A stretch of 64,000 bases of DNA from Streptococcus australis ATCC 700641 (GTDB lineage Bacteria; Bacillota; Bacilli; Lactobacillales; Streptococcaceae), in NCBI RefSeq assembly GCF_000186465.1, contig NZ_GL636091.1, forward strand, positions 695,745 to 759,744, written 5' to 3'. The notes below the pieces were generated by a model, which saw only the letters and a list, made by a program, of their open reading frames with translations, was not told the DNA's origin and ran no database searches. The translations under genes and the position numbers were made by a program. Every line of letters begins with the position of its first letter. Positions within the stretch are counted from its first letter, which is position 1. Below are positions 47,457 through 55,261 of the stretch, piece after piece.

Positions 47457-48185
47457 ATGGAAAAAAACGATATTGTTTACGGTGTTCATGCCGTCACAGA
47501 AGCACTGATCGCAAATACAGGAAATAAATTGTATATCCAGGATGATTTGCGTGGAAAAAATGTAGAAAAAATCAAGGATCTGGCAGCAGATAAAAAGGTG
47601 TCCATTTCTTGGACTCCTAAGAAGACCTTGCAAGAGATGACAGAAGGGGCTGTCCACCAAGGTTTTGTCTTGCGGGTTTCGGAATTTGCCTATACGGACT
47701 TGAATGAGATCTTGACCCAGGTTGCTAATCAAGACAATCCCCTGCTCTTGATTTTGGATGGTTTGACCGATCCGCATAACTTAGGATCCATTCTCCGAAC
47801 AGCCGATGCTACTCAGGTAGCGGGAGTCATCATTCCCAAGCACCGTGCTGTTGGGGTGACCCCAGTTGTCGCCAAGACCTCAACTGGAGCAGTGGAGCAT
47901 GTTCCCATTGCTCGTGTGACCAACCTTAGCCAAACCTTGGATAAGCTCAAAGAAGCAGGTTTTTGGATTTTTGGAACCGATATGAACGGGACGCCTTCTC
48001 ACAAATGGAATACCAGTGGGAAGCTAGCCCTCATTATTGGAAACGAAGGCAAGGGCATTTCGACCAATATTAAAAAGCAAGTGGATGAAATGATTACGAT
48101 TCCGATGCAGGGGCATGTCCAAAGCCTGAATGCCAGTGTCGCCGCAGCGATTCTTATGTATGAGGTCTTTCGCAACAAACTATAA
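47457..48185 (+). CDS. rlmB: 23S rRNA (guanosine-2'-O)-methyltransferase RlmB (SpoU family)
   Basis: The 242-residue product has the L30e-like N-terminal RNA-binding part (IVYGVHAVTEAL) and the SPOUT domain with motifs ILDGLTDPHNLGSILRTADA, IGNEGKGIS and LNASVAAAILMYE. It probably methylates G2251 of 23S rRNA. The ATG at 47457 has no ribosome binding site; the longer frame from 47418 is unlike the family. The promoter position suggests a leaderless mRNA. It begins a three-gene operon with the NYN and degV genes. Confidence 0.9.
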   Translation: MEKNDIVYGVHAVTEALIANTGNKLYIQDDLRGKNVEKIKDLAADKKVSISWTPKKTLQEMTEGAVHQGFVLRVSEFAYTDLNEILTQVANQDNPLLLILDGLTDPHNLGSILRTADATQVAGVIIPKHRAVGVTPVVAKTSTGAVEHVPIARVTNLSQTLDKLKEAGFWIFGTDMNGTPSHKWNTSGKLALIIGNEGKGISTNIKKQVDEMITIPMQGHVQSLNASVAAAILMYEVFRNKL

Positions 48186-48215
48186 TAGAGGAAAATCGTA
48201 GGAAGGAGGCAGTCG

Positions 48216-48731
48216 ATGAAAGAAAAGATTTTGTTAGTGGACGGCTACAACATGATTGCCTTCTGGCAGGAGACCCGCCAACTCTTTAAAAAGAGTGAGC
48301 TGGATGCTGCACGAACGATCCTCTTAGAGAAGCTGAGCCACTATGCCAGCTTTGAAGGCATTCGCGTGATTTGTGTCTTTGATGCCCAATACATGCCAGG
48401 GATTCGCCAGACCTATGAAGAATTTCAGGTCCAAGTGGTCTTCACAGCGGAGGAGGAGACCGCCGATGACTACATTGAACGTTTGGCAGCAGAGCTCAAT
48501 ACACCCCTTCACCAAGTATCAGTCGCGACGAGTGACTTGAATGAGCAATGGACGGTCTTTGCTCAAGGAGCACTTCGTGTTTCGGCGCGGGAGCTGGAGA
48601 AGAGAGTTGCCGTTGTCAAGGCCGACTTGAACCAGGCGCGAGGAGCCGTCAACGATCAAAAACCACCGATACGGCCTTTTGACCAAGAGGGCCTACGTCA
48701 ACTACAAAAAGAGATGGGAGCAAGTAAATGA
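48216..48731 (+). CDS. NYN/PIN-domain RNase, YacP/Rae1 family
   Basis: The 171-residue product begins with [15 protein letters not shown], the first motif of NYN domains, and ends with a Lys/Arg-rich tail. It belongs to the YacP/Rae1 family, whose B. subtilis member is a ribosome-associated mRNA endonuclease. It follows rlmB by 30 nt, as is common in Firmicutes, with GGAGG as ribosome binding site. Its last four bases overlap degV (ATGA). Confidence 0.88.
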   Translation: MKEKILLVDGYNMIAFWQETRQLFKKSELDAARTILLEKLSHYASFEGIRVICVFDAQYMPGIRQTYEEFQVQVVFTAEEETADDYIERLAAELNTPLHQVSVATSDLNEQWTVFAQGALRVSARELEKRVAVVKADLNQARGAVNDQKPPIRPFDQEGLRQLQKEMGASK

Positions 48732-49591
48732 CCTTTAAAATTTTAACAGATTCAACTGCAGATTTAGATGAAAGATGGGCACAGGAGCATGATGTAGAGA
48801 TTGTCGGCTTGTCAATCCAAATCGATGGGACTCATTATGAGACAGTGGGTCCAGACAAACTCACTAGCCCTCAATTATTAGCAGAGATGCAAAAAGGTGC
48901 TAAACCAACGACCAGTCAGGTCAATGTTGGGCAATTCCAAGAGATTTTCAAAGGTTATGCTCAACGCAAGGAAGATCTCCTTTATATCGCTTTTTCTTCA
49001 GTCTTATCAGGGACTTACCAGAGTGCGGTCATGGCGAGAGACTTGGTCCTTGAAGACTACCCAGAAGCTGTGATCGAAATCATCGATCCAAAAGCGGCAG
49101 GGATTGGAGAAGGCTACTTGTCTATGCTGGCAGTTGAGGCGCGTGATGCCGGTAAGAGTTTGGATCAAGTTAAGGAAGAACTAATGGAAGTGGCTCCTAA
49201 GTTGCGGACCTATTTCTTGGTGGATGATCTCTACCATCTGATGCGCGGGGGACGTCTTTCTAAGAGTTCAGCTATCGTCGGAAGTTTGGTTAACATCAAA
49301 CCCCTTCTTTGGATTGATGCAGAAGGCAAATTAGCCCCTATAGCCAAAATTCGTGGACGCAAAAAAGCCATGCGGGAAATGCTCTCACTCATCCAGGAGG
49401 ATATTGGCCACAGTACAGCTTTGGTTTCTTACACGGATGATCTAGCTGGAGCAGAAGAGCTCAAGGCTCAATTGTTGGAGAATCCAGCTATCTCCCAAGT
49501 CTTGATTATGCCGCTAGGTCCCGTCATTGCTGCCCACGTTGGTCCTAATTCTCTCATCGGCTTTGTTATAGGAAAAGAAAATCGCAAATAA
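48728..49591 (+). CDS. DegV family fatty-acid-binding protein
   Basis: The 287-residue product has the DegV fold: [17 protein letters not shown] at the start, SQVNVGQF and the ligand-binding segment [13 protein letters not shown] near residue 95. DegV-like proteins bind fatty acids and hand them to fatty acid kinase (FakB-type). Whether this copy works with FakA is not evident from the sequence. The ATG overlaps the previous stop by 4 nt, so translation is coupled. Confidence 0.9.
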   Translation: MTFKILTDSTADLDERWAQEHDVEIVGLSIQIDGTHYETVGPDKLTSPQLLAEMQKGAKPTTSQVNVGQFQEIFKGYAQRKEDLLYIAFSSVLSGTYQSAVMARDLVLEDYPEAVIEIIDPKAAGIGEGYLSMLAVEARDAGKSLDQVKEELMEVAPKLRTYFLVDDLYHLMRGGRLSKSSAIVGSLVNIKPLLWIDAEGKLAPIAKIRGRKKAMREMLSLIQEDIGHSTALVSYTDDLAGAEELKAQLLENPAISQVLIMPLGPVIAAHVGPNSLIGFVIGKENRK

Positions 49592-49604
49592 TTTTTCAAA
49601 TCGG

Positions 49605-49634
49605 TTGACTTTTATTTGAAAAATTTGATACAAT
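49605..49634 (+). promoter_or_regulatory. Promoter of rplM-rpsI
   Basis: TTGACT (49605-49610) and TACAAT (49629-49634) are spaced by 18 bases, about 110 nt ahead of rplM. Confidence 0.7.
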
Positions 49635-49639
49635 AGTAG

Positions 49640-49740
49640 GCGGTATTGTTTACCCCATTTGTAAGGCCCCGGAACCTTTCAAATAACTTGCGGACCGGAA
49701 CATCCGCCCTGTAAACAAAAACGATATTCATAATAGGAGA
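49640..49740 (+). promoter_or_regulatory. L13 ribosomal protein leader
   Basis: The 100 nt untranslated leader holds GGCGG and CCGCC blocks plus GTTTAC pairing with GTAAAC, and ends at a GGAG ribosome binding site. Its position and base composition match the known Firmicute L13 leader, a proposed autoregulatory RNA. Confidence 0.6.
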
Positions 49741-49744
49741 AATC

Positions 49745-50191
49745 ATGAACAAAACTACATTCATGGCTAAACCAGGCCAAGTAGAACGCAAATGGTACGT
49801 TGTTGACGCAACTGATGTACCTCTTGGACGCCTTTCAGCAGTTGTTGCAAGCGTGCTTCGCGGAAAAAACAAACCAACATTCACACCTCACACTGATACA
49901 GGTGACTTCGTAATCGTTATCAATGCTGAAAAAGTTAAATTGACTGGTAAAAAAGCTACTGATAAGATCTACTACACTCACTCAAACCACCCAGGTGGAT
50001 TGAAATCAATCTCTGCTGGTGAACTTCGTTCTAAAAATGCAGTACGTTTGATCGAGAAATCAGTTAAAGGTATGCTTCCACACAATACTCTTGGCCGCGC
50101 TCAAGGTATGAAATTGAAAGTATTTGTTGGAGCTGAGCACACTCACGCTGCACAACAACCAGAAGTTCTTGATATTTCAGGACTTATCTAA
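49745..50191 (+). CDS. rplM: 50S ribosomal protein L13
   Basis: The 148-residue product is L13, an early-assembling 23S rRNA-binding protein. Segments such as [24 protein letters not shown] and the [16 protein letters not shown] block are characteristic. It has high codon bias, a leader (49640-49740) and is followed by rpsI after 18 nt in the usual bacterial L13-S9 operon. Confidence 0.98.
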   Translation: MNKTTFMAKPGQVERKWYVVDATDVPLGRLSAVVASVLRGKNKPTFTPHTDTGDFVIVINAEKVKLTGKKATDKIYYTHSNHPGGLKSISAGELRSKNAVRLIEKSVKGMLPHNTLGRAQGMKLKVFVGAEHTHAAQQPEVLDISGLI

Positions 50192-50209
50192 GGAAAGGAA
50201 CAATAAAGT

Positions 50210-50602
50210 ATGTCACAAGCACAATATGCAGGTACTGGACGTCGTAAAAACGCTGTTGCACGCGTTCGCCTTGTTCCAGGAACTGGTAAAATCACTGTTA
50301 ACAAAAAAGATGTTGAAGAGTACATCCCACACGCTGACCTTCGTCTTGTAATCAACCAACCATTCGCAGTTACTTCAACTGTAGGTTCATACGACGTTTT
50401 CGTTAACGTTGTAGGTGGTGGATACGCTGGTCAATCAGGAGCTATCCGTCACGGTATCGCTCGTGCCCTTCTTCAAGTAGACCCAGACTTCCGCGATTCA
50501 TTGAAACGCGCAGGGCTTCTTACACGTGACTCACGTAAAGTTGAACGTAAGAAACCAGGTCTTAAGAAAGCTCGTAAAGCTTCACAATTTAGTAAACGTT
50601 AA
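50210..50602 (+). CDS. rpsI: 30S ribosomal protein S9
   Basis: The 130-residue product is S9, with its C-terminal tail ([12 protein letters not shown]) reaching the ribosomal P site. The tail codons end GTAAACGTTAA; AAACGTTA also starts both island-flanking repeats (50747, 63771). The 3' end of rpsI is a known insertion target of streptococcal integrative elements, which fits the island that follows. Confidence 0.98.
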   Translation: MSQAQYAGTGRRKNAVARVRLVPGTGKITVNKKDVEEYIPHADLRLVINQPFAVTSTVGSYDVFVNVVGGGYAGQSGAIRHGIARALLQVDPDFRDSLKRAGLLTRDSRKVERKKPGLKKARKASQFSKR

Positions 50603-50627
50603 TTTGAAAGAATTACTGTACTTACAA

Positions 50628-50656
50628 AGAGCACCTTTCGGGGTGTTCTTTTTTAT
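50628..50656 (+). terminator. rpsI terminator
   Basis: AGAGCACC and GGTGTTCT form an 8 bp stem (one wobble) with a 6-base loop, then TTTTTT. Confidence 0.85.
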
Positions 50657-50746
50657 GCTTCCATACTAAATTGGTGCAATTGACACAGTTGTTGCGACTT
50701 TAGTCGCTTACAAATGTGGCTGCAAGCTGACAAAGTCAGTTGCCTA

Positions 50747-50819
50747 AAAACGTTAATCAACACGATACTATCAACGTTTACAGACATTCAAGAATTTTCT
50801 CTTGGATGTCTTTTTTGTT
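50747..50819. repeat. Left direct repeat of the island (att-like)
   Basis: This 73 bp block begins AAAACGTTAATCAACACGAT, continues TATCAACGTTTACAG and ends with the hairpin GACATTCAAG/CTTGGATGTC and TTTTTTGTT. It recurs at 63771-63844 with three base changes and one extra T. The hairpin with T run is also a terminator. The stretch 50657-50746 holds no gene. Confidence 0.75.
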
Positions 50820-50997
50820 AAAAAACTAAAGTTCACCCCATCTTTATTTTAGTTTGTCTCAAAAAAAGTTCGCTTGCTGTTTTAATTCACTGTTTCAGTA
50901 GTATCTATAATGTGTATTTTTTGTTGGATATATTTGAATATACATATCTCTCGTGTTAAAATTAATAGTGAAATAAATTTATGGAGGGAACATAGGC

Positions 50998-51864
50998 TTG
51001 AGATCACTATTAGCAACAAGATTAAAAAATAGACGAAAAGAATTAAAAATGTCACAAAAAGAATTGGCTGAAGGGATTTGCAAACAAGGTCAAATTAGTC
51101 GGTTAGAGAGTGGAGAATATACTCCAGGGGCAGACTTCTTGTATGCTTTATCACGCAAACTAAAAGTCAGTATGGATTATTTTTTTGAAGAACATGTTGA
51201 ACAGAAAATAGACGAGCTAACAGAATTTAAAAAAATAGCACGTATTTTTATTATGAATCGGAATTATGAGTCTTTAAAATATATACTTGAATTAGAAAAT
51301 ATTAAGACTCATCGTTTATCTTTATCTGATAAACTTTATATGGAGTGGATAAAAACACTTGTTGATTTTTATTTTTATGGAAAGAAAGACGAGGCAGTTC
51401 AAAAATTAGAGGGAGTACTTGAGCAACTAAGTACATCTGATTTGAACTATCTTCAATTCTCTAATACATTATTTAATTTTTATTATGAAGTTGAGAGTAT
51501 AGAACGATTTAATAAAATTAGAGATCGAATAGAGGAAAGAGTTAACCAATTGAGTTTAAATACGATAGAAGAACTAGAATTGTCAATCAAATTTAACTAT
51601 AACGTATGCCGGTATTTATGGCTCCAAAAAGATACTGAACAAGCAATTTCTAGAATTTCTACTACAATTCAGCAATGTAAAGATTATAGAACTACCTATC
51701 TATTAGCAGATTTATATGTATTAATGGGAAATATAAGCAAAAGTATTTCATCAAAAGATAACACATTAGAAAATTATGAAGTTGCCCGTTTTTTGTACAA
51801 ACTTGATGAGAATATTCCTATGATGCTAAAAGTAGAGCAATATATTTTAAAATTGACGGAATAA
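50998..51864 (+). CDS. XRE-family regulator with TPR-like C-terminal part (PlcR/RNPP-like)
   Basis: The 288-residue product has an N-terminal helix-turn-helix (about 4-58: LATRLKNRRKELKMSQKELA, SRLESGEYTPGADFLYALS), then a long all-helical region of TPR-like repeats. This is the layout of RNPP regulators (PlcR, Rgg), which respond to a secreted peptide. The start is TTG at 50998, with GGAGGG nine bases upstream; no ATG fits. The AT-rich codon use differs from the core genes. A peptide gene is not found beside it, so peptide sensing is only a family inference. Confidence 0.78.
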   Translation: MRSLLATRLKNRRKELKMSQKELAEGICKQGQISRLESGEYTPGADFLYALSRKLKVSMDYFFEEHVEQKIDELTEFKKIARIFIMNRNYESLKYILELENIKTHRLSLSDKLYMEWIKTLVDFYFYGKKDEAVQKLEGVLEQLSTSDLNYLQFSNTLFNFYYEVESIERFNKIRDRIEERVNQLSLNTIEELELSIKFNYNVCRYLWLQKDTEQAISRISTTIQQCKDYRTTYLLADLYVLMGNISKSISSKDNTLENYEVARFLYKLDENIPMMLKVEQYILKLTE

Positions 51865-51869
51865 TATGT

Positions 51870-51898
51870 AACGATGTTTTTAAATAACATCGTTTTAA
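51870..51898 (+). terminator. Terminator after the PlcR-like regulator
   Basis: AACGATGTT and AACATCGTT form a perfect 9 bp stem with a 7-base loop, followed by TTAAAA. Confidence 0.6.
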
Positions 51899-52260
51899 AA
51901 TACAAAAAAGCATTTGATTAGAAATAGATACAAAATTATTATATTATGTATTGATTTGTTATGAATGAGGTGCTAAAATAAAATGCAATAATACAAAAGG
52001 GAGGAGATCAAGAAGGATTTGTTTTTGTCACGGGTTAGCTGACTTGCTCTATTCGTGCGATGATAAGTATTCAACAAAAGATATTCAAAGGGTATTGTAG
52101 ATTACTGGAAAGAAATTATTTCAATAACAAAGTACTTAATGAATATAGTGTTTGAGTAGTATTAAGTGACAAAATAGGAACTTTATTATCTTATGTTGCA
52201 CTTAAACATAAGATAATAATTTGTGAAGAAATATTTGGAATTTTTAAGTGAGGCTGGGAT
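51899..52260 (+). other. Long leader of the ABC gene without a clear gene
   Basis: This gap has a strong orphan ribosome binding site (GGGAGGAG near 52000-52007) with no good coding frame after it. The longest ATG frame is 31 codons (52060-52155, MISIQQKIFKGYCRLLERNY start) without a ribosome binding site. A perfect 13 bp hairpin, ATTATCTTATGTT/AACATAAGATAAT, occupies 52185-52217, 43 nt before the ABC start. It could be a decayed peptide gene plus an operator or attenuator. Confidence 0.4.
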
Positions 52261-53871
52261 ATGACATTAAAAACTTATTTAATTAGATGCAAACGAAGTA
52301 ATTCTATATGGTTGTTTTGGATTTTTATTAATTCATTATGTGTTTACTTAAATGGTATATTGAGTGCCAAAGCAATCTCTACAATTGTAAATTTTGATTT
52401 ACAGGGATTTTTGTATTTAAGTGGAGCGATTTTAGCTGTAAATTTAATATGGGTATTACAAATATATCAAAACTCAAAAGCAAGTGAAAAAGCCATACAA
52501 GAAATGTGTACCGAAATACGTAAAGATATTGTAAAAAGTATTGAAAGTAAAGGTGTGATACGTTTTGGCTCAAAAAGTGTTAGCGCCTATACCTCATGGC
52601 TGACAAATGATCTCAATACTATTCGAGATCTTGGCTTTGAAACACTTGAATTAATGATTAGTCAAGCATTAAATATCATTTTTGCAATTATTGCCTTTTT
52701 TAGTTTCAATTATTCATTATTGTTTACAATTTTGATATTCTTCCTTTTAATGGTAAATCTCCCTAAAATATTTACAAAGAAAATGGAGAATAAAGCTGTT
52801 CACTTTACTGAGAAGAATGAAGAATTAGTTAAAGCAATTGATGATTCTTTAAGTGGATTTCGAATGTTATCCAATGCTAATCAACTTCATTTTTTAATGG
52901 TAAAAATCTTATCTTATTCAAAAAAATATTCGAAGTCCAGAGTTTCATATTCAAAAACCTTTGGTGGGCTTATGTCTGTTCAAAATGGGACTAGTTTTGT
53001 GAGTCAAATTGCCATGTTGACCCACGCAGGAGTCTTATATTTCAACCGATTAATTCCGATTGGGGCTGTATCTTCTTCTCAATATTTTTCATCAATTATC
53101 TTTGCTGGCTTAACAGGCTTAACGGCAAATTACGCTGAGTTTAAAACTGTAAACAAAATATTTGAAAAATTTGAATTGGAAGGTGACCAAAGTATTCATG
53201 AAAGTAATGTTAATAAACAAACTTGGAAGAAATTTATAGATAAAGTAGAATTTCAATCGGTAACTATTGAACGTGATGGTAAGATTGTCTTAGATAATTT
53301 AAATGTTAAAATTGAAAAAAATAAGAAGTATGCAATATCAGGGTCATCTGGTTCAGGAAAATCAACTATATTAAAGGCTATTAATGGTGAAATCCCAATT
53401 TCGAAAGGCCACATCTTCTATGACAATATTGATTCAAAAAATATGAATTTCAAGGATCTTCATGAAAATATTTCTTATGTTAGTTTGGAAGATCATATTT
53501 TTAACGAATCCATTTTATTTAATTTGACATTAGGCCGAGAAATAGAAGATTCAAAAATCGAAAAAGCATTGGAATTATTTTATTTAAGAGACTGGATTAA
53601 TGGATTGAGTCATGGATTGGAAACTACTTTATCGGAAATTAGCCAAGACATTTCTAGTGGACAGAAGCAACGAATTAGTCTAGCTAGAGCTTACCTTGAA
53701 GAAAAACCAATTTTGATTATTGATGAGGCAACTGATGCGATTGATAAAGAAAGACGGTATCAAATTGAGAAACATCTATTCTCCATGACAGAAAAAACTG
53801 TTATTTTTGTAAGCCATCATCTAGATGAAAATATAAGATCTCTTTTTGATAAAATTATATATTTGGATTAG
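52261..53871 (+). CDS. ABC exporter (fused membrane and ATPase domains)
   Basis: The 536-residue protein has about five to six membrane helices in its first 290 residues and an ATPase domain after about residue 340. Walker A is SGSSGSGKST near residue 360, signature ISSGQKQRISLA near 463, and Walker B ILIIDEATDAID near 483. It is a half-transporter that would work as a dimer, typical of peptide or drug export. There is no peptidase C39 domain. The neighbouring PlcR-like gene suggests peptide export or self-resistance, but this is not proven. Confidence 0.85.
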   Translation: MTLKTYLIRCKRSNSIWLFWIFINSLCVYLNGILSAKAISTIVNFDLQGFLYLSGAILAVNLIWVLQIYQNSKASEKAIQEMCTEIRKDIVKSIESKGVIRFGSKSVSAYTSWLTNDLNTIRDLGFETLELMISQALNIIFAIIAFFSFNYSLLFTILIFFLLMVNLPKIFTKKMENKAVHFTEKNEELVKAIDDSLSGFRMLSNANQLHFLMVKILSYSKKYSKSRVSYSKTFGGLMSVQNGTSFVSQIAMLTHAGVLYFNRLIPIGAVSSSQYFSSIIFAGLTGLTANYAEFKTVNKIFEKFELEGDQSIHESNVNKQTWKKFIDKVEFQSVTIERDGKIVLDNLNVKIEKNKKYAISGSSGSGKSTILKAINGEIPISKGHIFYDNIDSKNMNFKDLHENISYVSLEDHIFNESILFNLTLGREIEDSKIEKALELFYLRDWINGLSHGLETTLSEISQDISSGQKQRISLARAYLEEKPILIIDEATDAIDKERRYQIEKHLFSMTEKTVIFVSHHLDENIRSLFDKIIYLD

Positions 53872-53927
53872 TTTTAACCTACTGAGATCAGTAGGTTAGA
53901 TTGAAGAAAGATTCATCTACCAGATTT

Positions 53928-53957
53928 AAAAACGCACCAATAATGGTGCGTTTTTAA
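53928..53957 (+). terminator. Terminator between the ABC gene and pezA
   Basis: AAAAACGCACCA and TGGTGCGTTTTT form a perfect 12 bp stem with an ATAA loop. A second smaller hairpin (AACCTACTGA/TCAGTAGGTT) starts near 53876. Confidence 0.9.
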
Positions 53958-53965
53958 ATTATTAA

Positions 53966-53974
53966 TGCTATAAT
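53966..53974 (+). promoter_or_regulatory. Extended -10 promoter of the pezA operon
   Basis: TGCTATAAT (53966-53974) is an extended -10 box 25 nt before the pezA ATG, with AAGGAGGG as ribosome binding site. No -35 box is apparent. Confidence 0.6.
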
Positions 53975-53999
53975 AGAAATAAATAAAAGGAGGGCTCTC

Positions 54000-54476
54000 A
54001 TGATCGGAGAAAATATTAAAGCGTTACGTAAAACACATGACCTAACCCAGCCTGAGTTCGCAAAGATTGTTGGCATCTCTCGAAATAGCCTGAGTCGTTA
54101 TGAAAACGGGACAAGTTCAGTTTCGACAGAATTAATAGATCGTATTTGTCAGAAATTTAATGTTTCTTATATCGATATTGTAGGAGAGGAAAAGATGCTC
54201 ACGCCAGTAGAAGATTATCAGTTAACTCTGAAAATTGAAGTGATTAAAGAACGAGGGGCGAATATCTTAGCGCAACTTTATCGTTTACAAGATGAACTAG
54301 AAATTGCATTTGATGATGCTAATAATCCGTGGGTTCTAATAAGCGATGATCTTTCTGATTTGATTAACACGAAGATTTATCTTGTTGCAACTTTTGAGGA
54401 TGTGGAGCGATATAATGGCTATTTGGATGGCATTGAACGGATGCTAGAACAAGCCAGTCATCTGGTGGTGGCTTAA
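54000..54476 (+). CDS. pezA: PezA antitoxin and repressor
   Basis: The 158-residue product is nearly colinear with pneumococcal PezA (also 158 residues). It has an N-terminal XRE helix-turn-helix (about 5-60, LTQPEFAKIVGISRNSLSRY) and a C-terminal helical antitoxin region ending GYLDGIERMLEQASH. PezA represses its own operon and blocks the ATP site of PezT. Its last base is shared with the pezT start codon (overlap at TAATGA). Confidence 0.93.
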   Translation: MIGENIKALRKTHDLTQPEFAKIVGISRNSLSRYENGTSSVSTELIDRICQKFNVSYIDIVGEEKMLTPVEDYQLTLKIEVIKERGANILAQLYRLQDELEIAFDDANNPWVLISDDLSDLINTKIYLVATFEDVERYNGYLDGIERMLEQASHLVVA

Positions 54477-55261
54477 TGAAACTAGAAGAATTTAGTCAAG
54501 ATGATTTTGGACGAGCATCCAGACGACTCGTTCGTTCTTTAACTCGTGGTAAAACAACTTCGTCTCGGCCCAAGGCTATCTTGCTAGGTGGACAGAGTGG
54601 TGCTGGGAAAACAACGATTCATCGTATTAAACAAAGGGAATTTCAAGGTAATATCATTATCATTGATGGAGATAGTTATCGCTCATTTCATCCGAACTAC
54701 CTTGGCCTACAGGAAAAGTATGGCAAAGATAGTGTGGATTATACCAAAGTATTTGCGGGACGAATGGTTGAATATCTCGTAGATGAATTGAGTAAACTAG
54801 GCTATCATTTGTTAATCGAGGGTACCTTGAGAACAACAGAAGTTCCTCGAAAGACGGCACAATTATTGGTAATTAGAGGTTACCAAGTCTCACTTGCACT
54901 GATTGCGACCAAGCCTGAATTGTCCTATCTCAGCACCTTGATACGTTATGAAGAGCTCTATGCTATAGATCCTAATCAAGCTAGAGCAACTCCCAAAGAG
55001 CACCATGATGAAATTGTAGAACATTTAGTTGATAACTTACGAGAGTTAGAAAATGATAATATTTTTAATCAAATTCAAATTTTTCAAAGAGATCAATCGT
55101 GCGTTTATGATTCGCAAGTAGATGAAACCTCAGCAGCAGAAGTTCTACACGAATGCCTCTTCGGAAAATGGAGTAAGGTGGAGGAAGAGATGTTTAAGAT
55201 GGGGCAGGAACGGTTGAGAGAATTAATGGAAATGAAAAAAGGTATAATTGATGGAAATTAA
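54476..55261 (+). CDS. pezT: PezT zeta-family toxin (UNAG kinase)
   Basis: The 261-residue toxin resembles pneumococcal PezT. It phosphorylates UDP-N-acetylglucosamine, blocking cell wall synthesis. Walker A is GGQSGAGKTT (about 38-47), with DGDSYRS (about 65-71) holding the catalytic Asp, and LIEGTLRTTEVPRKTA further on. It starts with ATG overlapping pezA. Its last 11 nt overlap the start of the OLD nuclease gene, coupling the toxin to the defence genes. The kinase activity is inferred from motif conservation. Confidence 0.92.
   Translation: MKLEEFSQDDFGRASRRLVRSLTRGKTTSSRPKAILLGGQSGAGKTTIHRIKQREFQGNIIIIDGDSYRSFHPNYLGLQEKYGKDSVDYTKVFAGRMVEYLVDELSKLGYHLLIEGTLRTTEVPRKTAQLLVIRGYQVSLALIATKPELSYLSTLIRYEELYAIDPNQARATPKEHHDEIVEHLVDNLRELENDNIFNQIQIFQRDQSCVYDSQVDETSAAEVLHECLFGKWSKVEEEMFKMGQERLRELMEMKKGIIDGN

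Noticed and set aside
52060..52155. 31-codon frame between the PlcR-like and ABC genes as a signal peptide gene
   Set aside because: No ribosome binding site, no signal-like hydrophobic part, and an ordinary AT-rich composition. Kept only as part of the leader finding.
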